64,000 bases of DNA. Origin: Acridotheres tristis (lineage: Eukaryota; Chordata; Aves; Passeriformes; Sturnidae). The notes beneath the pieces were generated by a model. That model was not told the DNA's origin and did not search any database. It saw only the letters and a program-made list of their open reading frames with translations. Made by a program: the position numbers and the translations under genes. Positions 41,801-48,084 of the stretch are shown piece by piece. Location of the stretch: NCBI GenBank assembly GCA_037013685.1, contig CM072919.1:28757866-28821865 (forward strand), written 5' to 3'. The number at the start of each line of letters is the position of its first letter. The first letter of the stretch is position 1.

Positions 41801-44800
41801 AGTTTATTGTTTCAGTTATGTGTATTCACACATTCTCGTATTGAAGCTCTTCACAACACACAGTCTTCTCAATACATCACTAAACAGAAACCCAGTGACA
41901 GTTCATATGCTAGTTTTCCGTTTTTGTCACAAAGCAAAACAGTATGTTCTAGGGAAAGTGAATGACATCATTTATTGGCAATGCAATGAAGGCAGATTCC
42001 ACTTAAACCATAAAAATACAGACTCTATCCTTTCAAAACGAATAAACATTCTCTATGTGCCAATCTTCTGTGCTTATTTCCTGTGCTTACAAAATACGTG
42101 TATGCAAGTTAATAGCTTCACAAGACTTAACAGTATTCAAAGTAGTTAAGAAAACACTGAGCAGTTAATTTCTTAGGTGATGATACCTATTGTAAAAATA
42201 TCTTTAATGAAAATATTTAATTTCTATGTAGATATAAGGTAGGTAATTCTACATTCTTTCTAGTCTCTGCAGCTGGATATGACTGAGTCTACTCTTTCTA
42301 ATGATCAGGTAACTTTTGGTGATTATGAAGACTCCAATCTGAGCCTTTTCCATGAGGAATACTTTCCGGTGATTTTACTAAAGAAAAATGGAATGAACAT
42401 GAGCTTCACACTGACTATATGCCTATTCATTTTGTGTGGAAGTGAAAAAAGAGGAAAAAAAAAACAATTTTTTTTTTCTACTTTTAAAGCGTAAGGAAGG
42501 CTATCATGGGAACACTTAATGTTCACACAACAAGTTGGGTTTTCTTACAGATTGTTCATTGAGTTCCTCTTGTTCTTGAAAGCTCTACACAACAACTAGA
42601 ATGGTTTCTCTGTCCAGAGACCTTATTCTACTTTGTAATGGCACGTTCACTCAGGAACAGTGATCACTGGCAAGGTGACCAAATACTGTAAAAATCAGGT
42701 GAAGAATGTACACATTTTTAGGTTTACAGAAAAAAAAAATTGGTTGCATTGCATGACTGGCACTAAAACTTTGCATAACTTTTAAGCAAATTCTTTTAGT
42801 AGGTCCTTTTAAGCATACACACACGAGTGAAAGAAGTTTATGTTCCTTTAACACAAGCAACAGAACTAGATGGGCAGCAACCTAATAATGAATTAAACTA
42901 TGGAATTTTTCAACTCAGTGAAACACAATAATAACACAAAATAAAAGCTGCTTAAGGAGGAAGTTAGTAATATTGCCTTTCTAAAAATCAATAAGAGCAG
43001 AAAAATCTATTGCACACACAGCACAGCAAGCATAGCTTATTCAAGAATGAACATTCACTCCTTTCCTTCAATGTTAATTTTTCTTTCTGGAGTCATATTC
43101 AGAAGCAAAATGTGAGGTCAGATTCTCACCTCTTTACAAAAGAGATATACAGAGAAAGCCTTGAAAAAAATTTAATAATTTCTCTTAGTTACTGTAATAC
43201 AACATGAAAATCAAAACAATGTTCTATCTTCTGAAAGATTTCCACAAGAAAATCCACATGGAAAAACGATCACATAAAACACTACATCAAGAATTACATG
43301 GGATTCTCACCATACTTTTATTAATTGCAGGTATCCTAAAATGCAACAAAAGTGTAAAGGAAGAAAAATATTGTTTCTTTTTATACAGTTCATAGCATGT
43401 TCTGAAAGCAAAACTATCTTCAGCCAAACCAATAAGCCTTCTCTTTATCTGAACAACTGTATGTTCATGGCAATAAAATGTTAACTACTGCAAAGATTTT
43501 TTGAACAGATGGTGTTCTGCTGATCTATATGATGACAGCATTTGTAATGCATTACAGTATTTCCTCTACTTGTCTGCCATCTTATTCATGCCATGCCATT
43601 AAAAAAAAATAGGGAGAGGGTTATTAGGTTTCTCCTCCAAGTAAAATCTTTCAGCAGCTAACACTGACTGTAAGTGCAAAGGATTTACAGTCTGTACCAG
43701 AAGGTAAAAGAACAGTCTACTCAGAAGTAGAGAATTAAAAGTATCCAGCCAGAGACAGAAAACCAGTACTTTACAAATGGACTGTTTGGTGCTGACTGCC
43801 AGAGGCATCTGAATGCAGCTCCTTAACTGCTATTACTCATGAATCTCCTCAGATACAGTTTTATCTTGATTTTAAGTGGCTCCCTCTAGTTTGTTTCCGC
43901 ATTAGACATGACAAATGCATTTTGGAAACTCTGATGTTCAAAGATTAAGTTAATATGAGTCAAAGGGAAAAAAAGAAAATGCTGAGGTTCTTAAAAATGG
44001 CTTGCTTATAGCCAATACTAACCTATATAAGCTTCATCATCCACAGGCACGGGTACTGACATGCAGAGGTAGGTATCAGACTGTTAAACAAAGAGAGAAC
44101 AGAAATTAACCTTTAAACTGGGAAAACTGAGAATTTAAAGAATAGAAATAAAGCATAAAAATCCCTAGACTTTCTGAAGACGAATGTGGGAATACTGAAT
44201 AAATTAATATATACAATAGGACCATCTAGAAAAAACATACATACTTTATGAGATACTCGAGCAAATATGATGTATGTTACCTGGTTTACTACTATAAAAA
44301 ATAAATTCATTACCACAATGAATGCATATAACATGTAACAGAGATCAGGCTATAAGGTTATCAAAGTGGCTATTAGGTTGGTAGGTACACTATTAACTAC
44401 TTTGAACCTCTTTTTCCTTAAATGTTTTCTTTCCAACTTCTAATGCTCTTTAGAAAAGGAAATGTATCACCTACTGGAATTTCACTCTACCCATGAACTC
44501 AAAATCTGACAGGTCTTCACTTTTACAGTGACATCTAAACAGATAAAGTTAAAAATCCTGCTATGAATAACTTCAAACTTCATTTAAATGAAGACTCTGT
44601 GGATAGCTGTAAACAAGTAAATGCAACTAAGAAGGAAGGTGCAATGGTGATAACAATATATGATTACACAGAGCAGTGATTTGCACAGATAATAAACCAT
44701 TTTTCATGTTTTTGCTAGAAAATGGGATGTATGAATGGAGATTAATTGATACAATTCATGTGAATGCCTTTGTGTACTGCGGTTATATGCATTTACAGTT

Positions 44801-47681
44801 AACACATTAAAGCCTTCGAGACATAGAAAAGGAAATATTCTGTGTTTTGTATTTAACCTGCGTTCAGAAGATTTTTTTTTAAAAGCACAACCTAATTTAG
44901 GACCTTATATTCAAACCCTGAAAGCCAATGGCAGTAATGCTTCACATTGTAGAAATTAAACCGCTTCAAATGAATGTTCATGCATAGTAAGTACCTGTAC
45001 CAAAAGAATGCACAACTCATAATATATGTAGATCACTCCTAAGTCATGTAAGGGGCTGGTTGACATTCATGCACCCACTGAACAACTGCAGTTATGAACA
45101 GTAAGACAAATCCTGGCCCTCCCACCCCTTCAACATGCCCACTAACTTATTTAAAAAATGCAAGGTTTTAGGCAACCTTTCCCCCAGCCTTGACAATGAA
45201 ACACACAAAAATGTTTTTTGTAATAGGAATCTGAACTGACTGATCTCTTTGTACCTCTTTCTTAGCTGTTCAGCTGATGTCTCTTCAGGTAAAATCAGTA
45301 AGACATAATTATAAATGTGCACCTGGATGAACTGAGAGTACTTTCCACTCTTTCTGATGCAGAAGTTTAATATTTTGCTGCAAAGAAGATCTAGTAGAAA
45401 CCATATTTCTGTTTTGCACTTGCTGAAATAACATCTCTTGCTTCCAATGACATATTCCAGAGGGGTTTTTCCCCAATAACTTGAAAACTTCATTTTCCCT
45501 TCACTCCTTCAAAAAGTGCTATCTGCAACAATGAGTCATCAACTACTGCAGTCTAACATACTACTCTTTTCAAGCATCTGCAGCCTTCTAAAACAGATGT
45601 AGACCTCTTAATGATATATATACAATTCCCTGCAATGCCTTACTGCAAAAAGAAAAAAAAAATCATTCCTTATCTTGCTTAATGAAATTAGATGTGAAAA
45701 TGACAGTGGAATCTCAATATTTTTATGTGAATCTTAAAAATGCTAATGCTAAATTTAAAAATCTTAACTGCCTTCACTTTTACTCACTTGGCTCAATAGA
45801 ATATAATACACTTCATACCTTAAAGTGTATAAAATCATAACTTGTTTATAGTAGCTTTCATGGAGTATTTTTAGGATAAAAATAGTGGGTCAGAAGTACT
45901 ACCCCTTTTAAAGTGCTTTTTCACTGTTTTCTTTCAGCTTGCTGAAGTAGCAGCAACATACAGCTTAATGTAATTAGATTCACTGATGCATCATCCAAGA
46001 TATGGTGCAAACTTCAACTCCATGTCTTAGTAGCACAGCTAAAAATAGTTCACATTATAAAACTTCAACAATTCAGTTTATGAATCCAACATTGTAAAAA
46101 TAAAATTAATTCAATGAAAAGATTTATCTCTCATTTGAGGCTACTTTTTTTTTGCCTACTTTTCTCTGAAAAGTACATATAGATAAGTATCTATAAAAAT
46201 TATCCTGCCTTTTTTTCATTTTTATTTGAGTGATATTGTAGGGAAAGCTTTATTTTCCTAGCTTATTGGAAGAAGAGAAAGTGGCAAAAACTGCAATTTT
46301 CTCACCTGCTTAGGTGTCACCGCAGGCATGCGGATGTCAAGTGCAAAATCTGACAGACCAAAGGAAATCACCGTCTGGTCACTTCCAAGACATTCACTAG
46401 AAAGAGATCTGCTGGTATCTTTATATCTTAAGAAGAAGGAAGAAAAATTATTTTTTTAAGTATTGCTTTTTTTTATGTCTTTCTTAAAAGAAGGGTCCTT
46501 ACAGAACTAGTAAAGAAGTTAGACAATGCTGAGTAGTTCCAGGAGTGATCTGAAAATTTCATCATGAGGTGAGGAAAACATCTTAGTTATGTTCAGTTAC
46601 TTCAGTAAGTACTTAGTAGTCCTTACGACTAGTTTGGAAAATGTTAGCTGAAAATGTAACCTATTATCTCACCCTGATAACTGTATGAGGCACATGGCTG
46701 TACAGAGAATTAGTTCATTAAATAGGTCAAGTACTATCAATAATTCACAACAGTTTTGGAGGAATTTTTTGAGACTATGATTTATAATTATATACAGATT
46801 AAATTTAAATTACATACAAAGGGGCAACTTTTAATTCAAATACTATTTGAATTTTTGCATTTATAACAACTCCTATGCTACTACAAGTAGCAAAAAAACC
46901 CAGTAAACTTGGCAGCATCAAATATCAAATTCTGTATTGAATGCAACATATAAACAAATTGTAAGAAAAATGTAGATCACTATAAAGAACTGAATGGTAA
47001 GACATGAGAAACCTTGATGCAACACTGATATAAGTTTTGATTGTGTATATTCATGTATACAGAAGCAACATGATACCTAACCTCAATTACAGTAAAATAC
47101 TTTTTTCAGGAGCTAAGAGGTGGCTTCTCTTGTCCGCACTATACTAAAGTTTACTTATGTAATTCTGAATTCATACAACCCCTAAAATTCTCAGGGCTGT
47201 TCAGCTTAATTGATGTTTTCTTGTTAAAATATCATCTTATCCTGAAAGCTAACTCCACATCTGAAATATATTTACTCCCTGTGTAGCCTCAAATACAGCT
47301 GTAGCGTTAACTAAAAAAAGTGTATTAACTGTCGTTTTATCCTTCTATCTATGTATCACCTTTAATGAGCAACCCTATGGATAAAACATGAATTTCTGTC
47401 TTCAGTATGACCACAGGGCCATTTCAAAAGCACAGAAAGAAAATTCAGAGCAATGATCAAAACTGAACAAATACCATAACACATTTTTATCTAAGACATG
47501 CTTTTTCATACTTTTCTAATATTGTGACTGTATGCATTCAACACATAATATTTTCCTGCATAACCCACCTCTTGAAGACAGAAAGTGGGCTTCTGAAACC
47601 CAAACAGATGTTTTGAAACAGAAGAAGCAGTATTAGCAGGTTGTTAATGAAGCCAGCCATGTCCACCCTGATATTTCTGGC
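8595..47681 (-). CDS. PAM: PAM gene, 5' part: peptidylglycine alpha-amidating monooxygenase, signal peptide through complete PHM domain and linker start
   Basis: PAM amidates the C-terminus of glycine-extended peptides in secretory granules. PHM hydroxylates the glycine alpha-carbon using two copper ions, ascorbate and oxygen, and PAL then cleaves it. Fourteen exons were placed on this strand, all with GT-AG introns and continuous phase. Joined, they give about 411 residues. His103-His104 and His168 match the CuA ligands. His238-x-His240 and Met310 match the CuB ligands. All are four less than the rat numbers 107/108/172/242/244/314. Ten PHM cysteines are kept (exons 2, 3, 4, 5 twice, 7, 9, 11, 12 twice). 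The lyase, membrane and tail exons are missing and are expected left of the window. The gene looks functional: no stop or frameshift was found in any exon. Confidence 0.96.
8894..9129 (-). repeat. Tandem segmental duplication, right copy (exon 13a plus flanking intron)
   Basis: This is the partner of 8585-8820. Shared words such as tggtttctgaaaaatgg and gcatgtgaa sit at matching positions beside each exon. The duplicated unit includes complete splice signals, so the event created a new usable exon in one step. Confidence 0.85.
8910..8975 (-). CDS. PAM: PAM coding exon 13a (66 nt), upstream copy of the duplicated linker exon
   Basis: The acceptor is ttttcag and the donor is GTATGC. It completes Glu366, reads ETKDSDATSLLQQDKKEE and then ILDH (residues 366-387), and leaves one base. 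Exon 13b starts with two bases, so 13a to 13b splicing is in frame. Relative to 13b, and to the mammalian segment as I recall it, it lacks two residues (six bases) after the Glu-Glu pair. It has a Lys-Lys pair. This is the linker between PHM and PAL, a region of the protein that in mammals varies by splicing and is open to proteolysis. Confidence 0.9.
9629..9816 (-). CDS. PAM: PAM coding exon 12 (188 nt), end of the PHM domain
   Basis: It covers residues 303-365 and starts the split codon for 366. It has the CuB methionine (Met310 in NDEMC), the adjacent Cys311 and the later Cys in MTCTQN, which in rat PHM pair with Cys293 and Cys227 equivalents. The exon ends in the conserved ANIPIPVKSD stretch and a His-rich segment. 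The acceptor is ctgtgtag and the donor is GTGAAA. Length and phase join exactly to exon 11 (two bases) and exon 13a (one base). Confidence 0.97.
9817..12010. other. PAM intron, repeat-poor left part
   Basis: This is AT-rich intronic DNA between exon 12 and the ERVK provirus. It includes an old LTR fragment (11201-11500, listed separately) and a T run at 11950-11964. The stretch 10837-11137 is open on both strands (89 and 98 codons). Neither product resembles a family I recognise. Confidence 0.6.
11201..11500 (-). mobile_element. Truncated avian ERV LTR end with A/T-rich simple repeat
   Basis: On the minus strand this ends in a terminus reading as the reverse complement of tgtggtggttta, the end of a common avian LTR family. 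The same family is seen in plus orientation at 63190-63618. After about 100 bases it passes into AATAAT-type simple sequence (about 11300-11460), a feature I associate with these LTRs. The U3 part is missing and no target duplication was found. The family assignment is from memory. Confidence 0.5.
12011..12280 (+). repeat. 5' LTR of the ERVK provirus
   Basis: It begins TGTGGG directly after ACCTGC. It contains TATAAAAG at 12197-12204. The poly(A)-signal position reads AATAAC, where the 3' LTR has AATAAA, so this copy's signal is mutated. The end is taken near 12280-12283. A TGGCAG word at 12285 may be the start of the primer-binding site, but which tRNA it matches is unclear. Confidence 0.85.
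12350..13284 (+). pseudogene. Broken ERVK pro end and pol: reverse transcriptase N-terminal and palm region
   Basis: A proline-leucine-asparagine-leucine-tryptophan segment at about 12390-12405 fits the end of a retroviral protease. It is followed at about 12480-13284 by reverse transcriptase. The catalytic YMDD box is at 13008-13019. The region before it holds the first catalytic Asp just ahead of a TAG stop at 12801. The reading frame is lost several times. It ends at the 13289 LTR insertion and resumes at 15279. It resembles HERV-K and MMTV-type pol in my reading. Confidence 0.85.
13285..15278 (+). mobile_element. Solo LTR of about 619 bp inserted in ERVK pol, itself split by another LTR
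   Basis: It starts TGTTGGTG at 13289 and ends ATCA at 15274. GTGC flanks both sides (13285-13288 and 15275-15278), a 4-base duplication typical of gammaretrovirus-like ERV1 integration. Removing it joins the two halves of reverse transcriptase in a sensible frame, which is independent proof of the boundaries. It has a poly(A) signal AATAAA at 13744-13749. The 13886-15247 LTR lies 22 bases before its 3' end. Confidence 0.85.
13881..15252 (+). mobile_element. Solo LTR, 1362 bp, ERVL-like, innermost element of the nest
   Basis: It runs from TGTGATAGG at 13886 to AAGACA at 15247. A perfect 5-base duplication, GTCTA, lies at 13881-13885 and 15248-15252. Five bases is the usual ERVL target length. 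The element has a GC-rich middle (about 14040-14350), a CCAAT word near 13972 and AATAAA at 15130-15135. It is the same family as 39426-40808, about 90% identical by eye. Where the sister copy has TATAAAA, this one reads ttttgaagg, so its TATA box is lost. Confidence 0.93.
15279..16240 (+). pseudogene. Broken ERVK pol continued: RT connection and RNase H
   Basis: The sequence resumes immediately after the nested LTR in the frame left at 13284. A connection-like stretch runs through about 15540. An RNase H start with a FADG box lies at about 15815-15830. Further RNase H sequence runs to about 16200, with stops in every frame. It adjoins the integrase part directly. Confidence 0.75.
16092..17050 (+). 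pseudogene. Broken ERVK pol: end of RNase H and integrase
   Basis: A frame of 145 codons (16092-16529) has the RNase H tail, then a His/His/Cys/Cys zinc-binding pattern (about 16250-16352), then the start of the integrase core with its first Asp. A second open stretch (16563-17045) continues the core in another frame, with a 'PTGQAI' box. A segment near 16900-16980 fits the C-terminal integrase domain. At least two frameshifts separate the parts. No env follows. Confidence 0.85.
17171..17188 (+). other. Polypurine tract of the ERVK provirus
   Basis: An uninterrupted purine run (aaaagaaaaaagggggaa) lies just before the 3' LTR. It is the expected plus-strand primer site of a retrovirus. Confidence 0.9.
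17190..17449 (+). repeat. 3' LTR of the ERVK provirus
   Basis: It begins TGTGCAAG after the purine tract and ends GTCA before ACCTGC. It contains TATAAAA at 17374-17380 and AATAAA at 17395-17400. It aligns to 12011-12280 over the full length with scattered substitutions. Confidence 0.92.
18012..18115 (-). CDS. PAM: PAM coding exon 11 (104 nt), PHM domain
   Basis: It encodes residues 269-302 and two bases of Gly303. It starts AFYPVKYPVDIS and includes ILAARCVFSGEGR, which holds the cysteine equivalent to rat Cys293. The acceptor is ctctttcag, with a good pyrimidine tract, and the donor is GTAAAT. It is separated from exon 10 by a 260-base intron and from exon 12 by about 8.2 kb, most of which is the nested provirus. 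Confidence 0.96.
18376..18452 (-). CDS. PAM: PAM coding exon 10 (77 nt), PHM domain
   Basis: It completes Gly243 and encodes KVVSGYRVRNGQWTLIG and then RQSPQLPQ, nearly identical to mammalian PHM. It ends exactly on a codon boundary (phase 0). The acceptor is cttatag and the donor is GTTGGT. The introns either side are short (103 and 260 bases), so exons 9, 10 and 11 form a compact cluster. Confidence 0.97.
18556..18636 (-). CDS. PAM: PAM coding exon 9 (81 nt), PHM domain with CuB histidines
   Basis: It completes Val216 and encodes residues 217-242. It has the cysteine equivalent to rat Cys227 in IACHYK and the CuB site in RVHTHRLG (His238 and His240). The acceptor is tttcacag and the donor is GTAAGA. 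Confidence 0.97.
18637..20953. other. PAM intron between exons 8 and 9
   Basis: This is an AT-rich intron of 2.3 kb. Apart from the solo LTR at 19135-19834, I see nothing recognisable. Confidence 0.7.
19130..19839 (+). mobile_element. Solo LTR, 700 bp, ERVL-like
   Basis: It starts TGTCAGGGG at 19135, ends AAGACA at 19834, and is flanked by a perfect 5-base duplication, GTTGG (19130-19134, 19835-19839). It carries a GC-rich core (about 19300-19560) in AT-rich surroundings. The last 150 bases resemble an avian ERVL LTR I recognise. Orientation rests on that and on a weak AGTAAA signal near 19684. Confidence 0.9.
20954..21021 (-). CDS. PAM: PAM coding exon 8 (68 nt), PHM domain
   Basis: It completes Lys193 and encodes QPLIAGMYLMMSVNTVIPPG and then KK, residues 194-215, leaving one base for Val216. 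The acceptor is ccattgcag and the donor is GTGAGT. Mammalian PHM has Asp where this has Asn (MSVD to MSVN) and Ala where this has Pro. These positions are not copper ligands. Confidence 0.96.
21494..21542 (-). CDS. PAM: PAM coding exon 7 (49 nt), PHM domain
   Basis: It completes residue 177 and encodes KHKDCSGVTLHLTHQ plus two bases of Lys193. The cysteine matches rat Cys186, the partner of Cys47 in the fold. The acceptor is tttatacag and the donor is GTGAGT. It is the shortest PAM exon in the window. Confidence 0.95.
24812..25186 (+). mobile_element. Solo LTR, 363 bp, ERVK-like by target length
   Basis: It starts TGTTGTATTG at 24818 and ends CCGACA at 25180. It has a perfect 6-base duplication, ACTTTG, at 24812-24817 and 25181-25186. 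A C/T-rich block (24910-25010) precedes AATAAA at 25049-25054. Confidence 0.9.
25695..25730. repeat. Short tandem repeat, 12-base unit, three copies
   Basis: The unit aatgttcagaat repeats at 25695, 25707 and 25719 with one or two changes. Confidence 0.85.
27643..27659. repeat. Poly(A) run
   Basis: This is an uninterrupted A run of about 16 bases. No retroposed gene or SINE was recognised upstream of it. Confidence 0.8.
28812..29749 (+). mobile_element. CR1 LINE, 3' fragment
   Basis: This is a 5'-truncated CR1 copy in antisense to PAM. It starts within the reverse transcriptase, near the catalytic Asp box, which here is degraded (about 28920-28985). It continues through the C-terminal region and 3' UTR to the CR1-type end gtgattctgtga at 29738-29749. 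The frame is broken, with open pieces of 76 to 102 codons. Missing target duplications and an 8-base-type 3' end are normal for CR1. Confidence 0.88.
30292..30375 (-). CDS. PAM: PAM coding exon 6 (84 nt), PHM domain with a CuA histidine
   Basis: It completes Gly149 and encodes VGFRVGGETANRYFVLQVHY and then GDVSAFK. His168 in LQVHYGD is the third CuA ligand (rat His172). The acceptor is tctcttag and the donor is GTATGC. Codon phase joins to exons 5 and 7. Confidence 0.97.
30376..32051. other. PAM intron between exons 5 and 6
   Basis: This is AT-rich intron of about 1.7 kb. No repeat element, RNA gene or further exon was recognised. Confidence 0.7.
32052..32137 (-). CDS. PAM: PAM coding exon 5 (86 nt), PHM domain
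   Basis: It completes Trp120 and encodes DCDEGTCKDKSNILYAWARN and then APPTRLPK, residues 121-148, leaving one base for Gly149. The two cysteines match rat Cys126 and Cys131. The residue after Trp is Asp where mammals have Phe in my recollection. The acceptor is tttttag and the donor is GTATTG. Confidence 0.97.
32138..35528. other. PAM intron between exons 4 and 5
   Basis: This 3.4 kb intron holds one solo LTR (33078-33730). The remainder is AT-rich with no recognised feature. Confidence 0.7.
33072..33736 (+). mobile_element. Solo LTR, 653 bp, ERVK-like
   Basis: It starts TGTAGGGG at 33078, ends CTCCTACA at 33730, and is flanked by the 6-base duplication CAGGAC (33072-33077, 33731-33736). 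A run of CTCTTAC-type pyrimidine repeats (33490-33600) lies before AATAAA at 33655-33660. The sequence resembles a common songbird ERVK LTR in my memory. A 150-codon antisense open frame (33004-33456) across it is a shadow, not a gene. Confidence 0.92.
35529..35616 (-). CDS. PAM: PAM coding exon 4 (88 nt), PHM domain with the CuA His-His pair
   Basis: It completes Val91 and encodes DFKPHASMDTVHHMLLFGCN and then EPSSTENY plus two bases of Trp120. His103-His104 are CuA ligands (rat 107/108). The cysteine matches rat Cys114. The acceptor is tttttcag and the donor is GTAAGA. Confidence 0.98.
37277..37751 (+). mobile_element. Solo LTR, 463 bp, ERVK-like by target length
   Basis: It starts TGTTGGGG at 37283 and ends GTTTCA at 37745. 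The perfect 6-base duplication GCCTTC lies at 37277-37282 and 37746-37751. A TATAAATA box is at 37540-37547 and an ATTAAA poly(A) signal at 37629-37634, so the promoter and processing signals look whole. Confidence 0.92.
38322..38735 (-). mobile_element. CR1 LINE, 3' fragment
   Basis: On the minus strand this matches the C-terminal coding end and 3' UTR of CR1. The plus strand shows typical complement words such as ggcaaccacagcttct and ctctggacttgctgaa. It is in the same direction as PAM. It is truncated at its 5' end, and no coding frame is kept. Confidence 0.8.
39422..40812 (+). mobile_element. Solo LTR, 1383 bp, ERVL-like, sister of the 13886 LTR
   Basis: It starts TGTGATAGG at 39426 and ends CTAGACA at 40808. 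GTCA flanks both sides. The sister copy has a 5-base duplication, so one base may have been lost here (GGTCA before, GTCAT after). It keeps a CCAAT box (39514-39518), TATAAAA (39552-39558) and AATAAA (40690-40695), with a GC-rich stretch from about 39590 to 39920 that includes long G and C runs. A T run lies at about 40652-40669. Confidence 0.92.
39514..39558 (+). promoter_or_regulatory. LTR core promoter: CCAAT and TATA boxes
   Basis: CCAAT at 39514 and TATAAAA at 39552 stand 34 bases apart, followed by a GC-rich leader. This is a complete-looking retroviral promoter. It would transcribe rightward, opposite to PAM. Activity is inferred only from the boxes. Confidence 0.5.
44023..44080 (-). 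CDS. PAM: PAM coding exon 3 (58 nt), PHM domain
   Basis: It encodes SDTYLCMSVPVPVDDEAYI, residues 72-90, plus one base of Val91. The cysteine matches rat Cys81. The acceptor is gtttaacag and the donor is GTTAGT. Confidence 0.97.
44081..46305. other. PAM intron between exons 2 and 3
   Basis: This is AT-rich intron of 2.2 kb. It includes a 133-codon open frame on the minus strand (45092-45493) that matches no family I recognise and lacks splice or promoter evidence. No repeat was recognised. Confidence 0.6.
46306..46426 (-). CDS. PAM: PAM coding exon 2 (121 nt), start of the PHM domain
   Basis: It completes Arg31, the second base of the propeptide Lys-Arg pair, and encodes residues 32-71. It includes SSECLG, with the cysteine matching rat Cys47, and SDFALDIRMPAVTPKQ, a near-invariant PHM stretch. 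It ends on a codon boundary. The acceptor is ttcttaag and the donor is GTGAGA. Confidence 0.98.
46427..47568. other. PAM intron between exons 1 and 2 of the coding sequence
   Basis: This is 1.1 kb of AT-rich intron. No repeat, RNA gene or further exon was recognised. Confidence 0.7.
47569..47681 (-). CDS. PAM: PAM coding exon 1: start codon, signal peptide and propeptide
   Basis: The ATG is at 47660 (minus), in a strong context (G at -3 and G at +4). It reads MAGFINNLLILLLLFQNICL and then GFRSPLSVFK plus two bases of Arg31. Residues 4-20 form the hydrophobic signal core. FRSPLSVFKR matches the short mammalian propeptide that ends in a dibasic site. The donor is GTGGGT at 47568. A strong acceptor (a pyrimidine tract, then taatcag) ends at 47682, leaving 21 bases of 5' UTR. 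An alternative acceptor at 48085 would give a much longer UTR. Confidence 0.95.
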
Positions 47682-48084
47682 CTGATTAAGCAAGCAGAAA
47701 AAGAGCAGTGCAGTTCTATCAGCTGTGATCCCGACAATCAGATGGCAGCAGCAGCAGTATCATTTCACTTCTTCATTATTATGTGCTCTGTGGGCATCCT
47801 CCAGCTTCTGACAGACCATTTGTCTTGGAAAGCAACGCACTGTAAATCAGGAAGGTGGATGGTACTATGTTGTCTTTTCTATTAGCTGTAGAAAGCTGTT
47901 GAAGAATCTTCCCTTGCAGATAGATCACACTGTACTTCTATCCACTTAAAGAGCTGAAGAGGACTAGCACTCCTGATGCTTTCTTCCCAGGTTGTGCAGT
48001 TAAATCTGCACGTTACTTATCCATCCACAGCACGGGAGACTTCAAGTGCCATCACAGAAACCAGCATCAGTCATCCTTCAGAAC
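47682..48084 (-). other. Possible longer PAM 5' UTR (alternative exon start at 48084)
   Basis: A second plausible acceptor, ctatttttatag, lies just above 48084. If it is used, about 424 bases of UTR would precede the ATG. This UTR would contain several upstream ATGs, including those at 48074 and 48067, each followed by a short frame with its own stop. Sequence composition is less AT-rich than the nearby intron. Which acceptor is used cannot be decided here. Confidence 0.35.

Larger units (their letters stand above)
35617..44022. other. PAM intron between exons 3 and 4
   Basis: This 8.4 kb intron contains two solo LTRs (37283-37745 and 39426-40808) and one CR1 fragment (38322-38735). Outside these, I see AT-rich DNA with no recognised feature. 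Confidence 0.7.
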
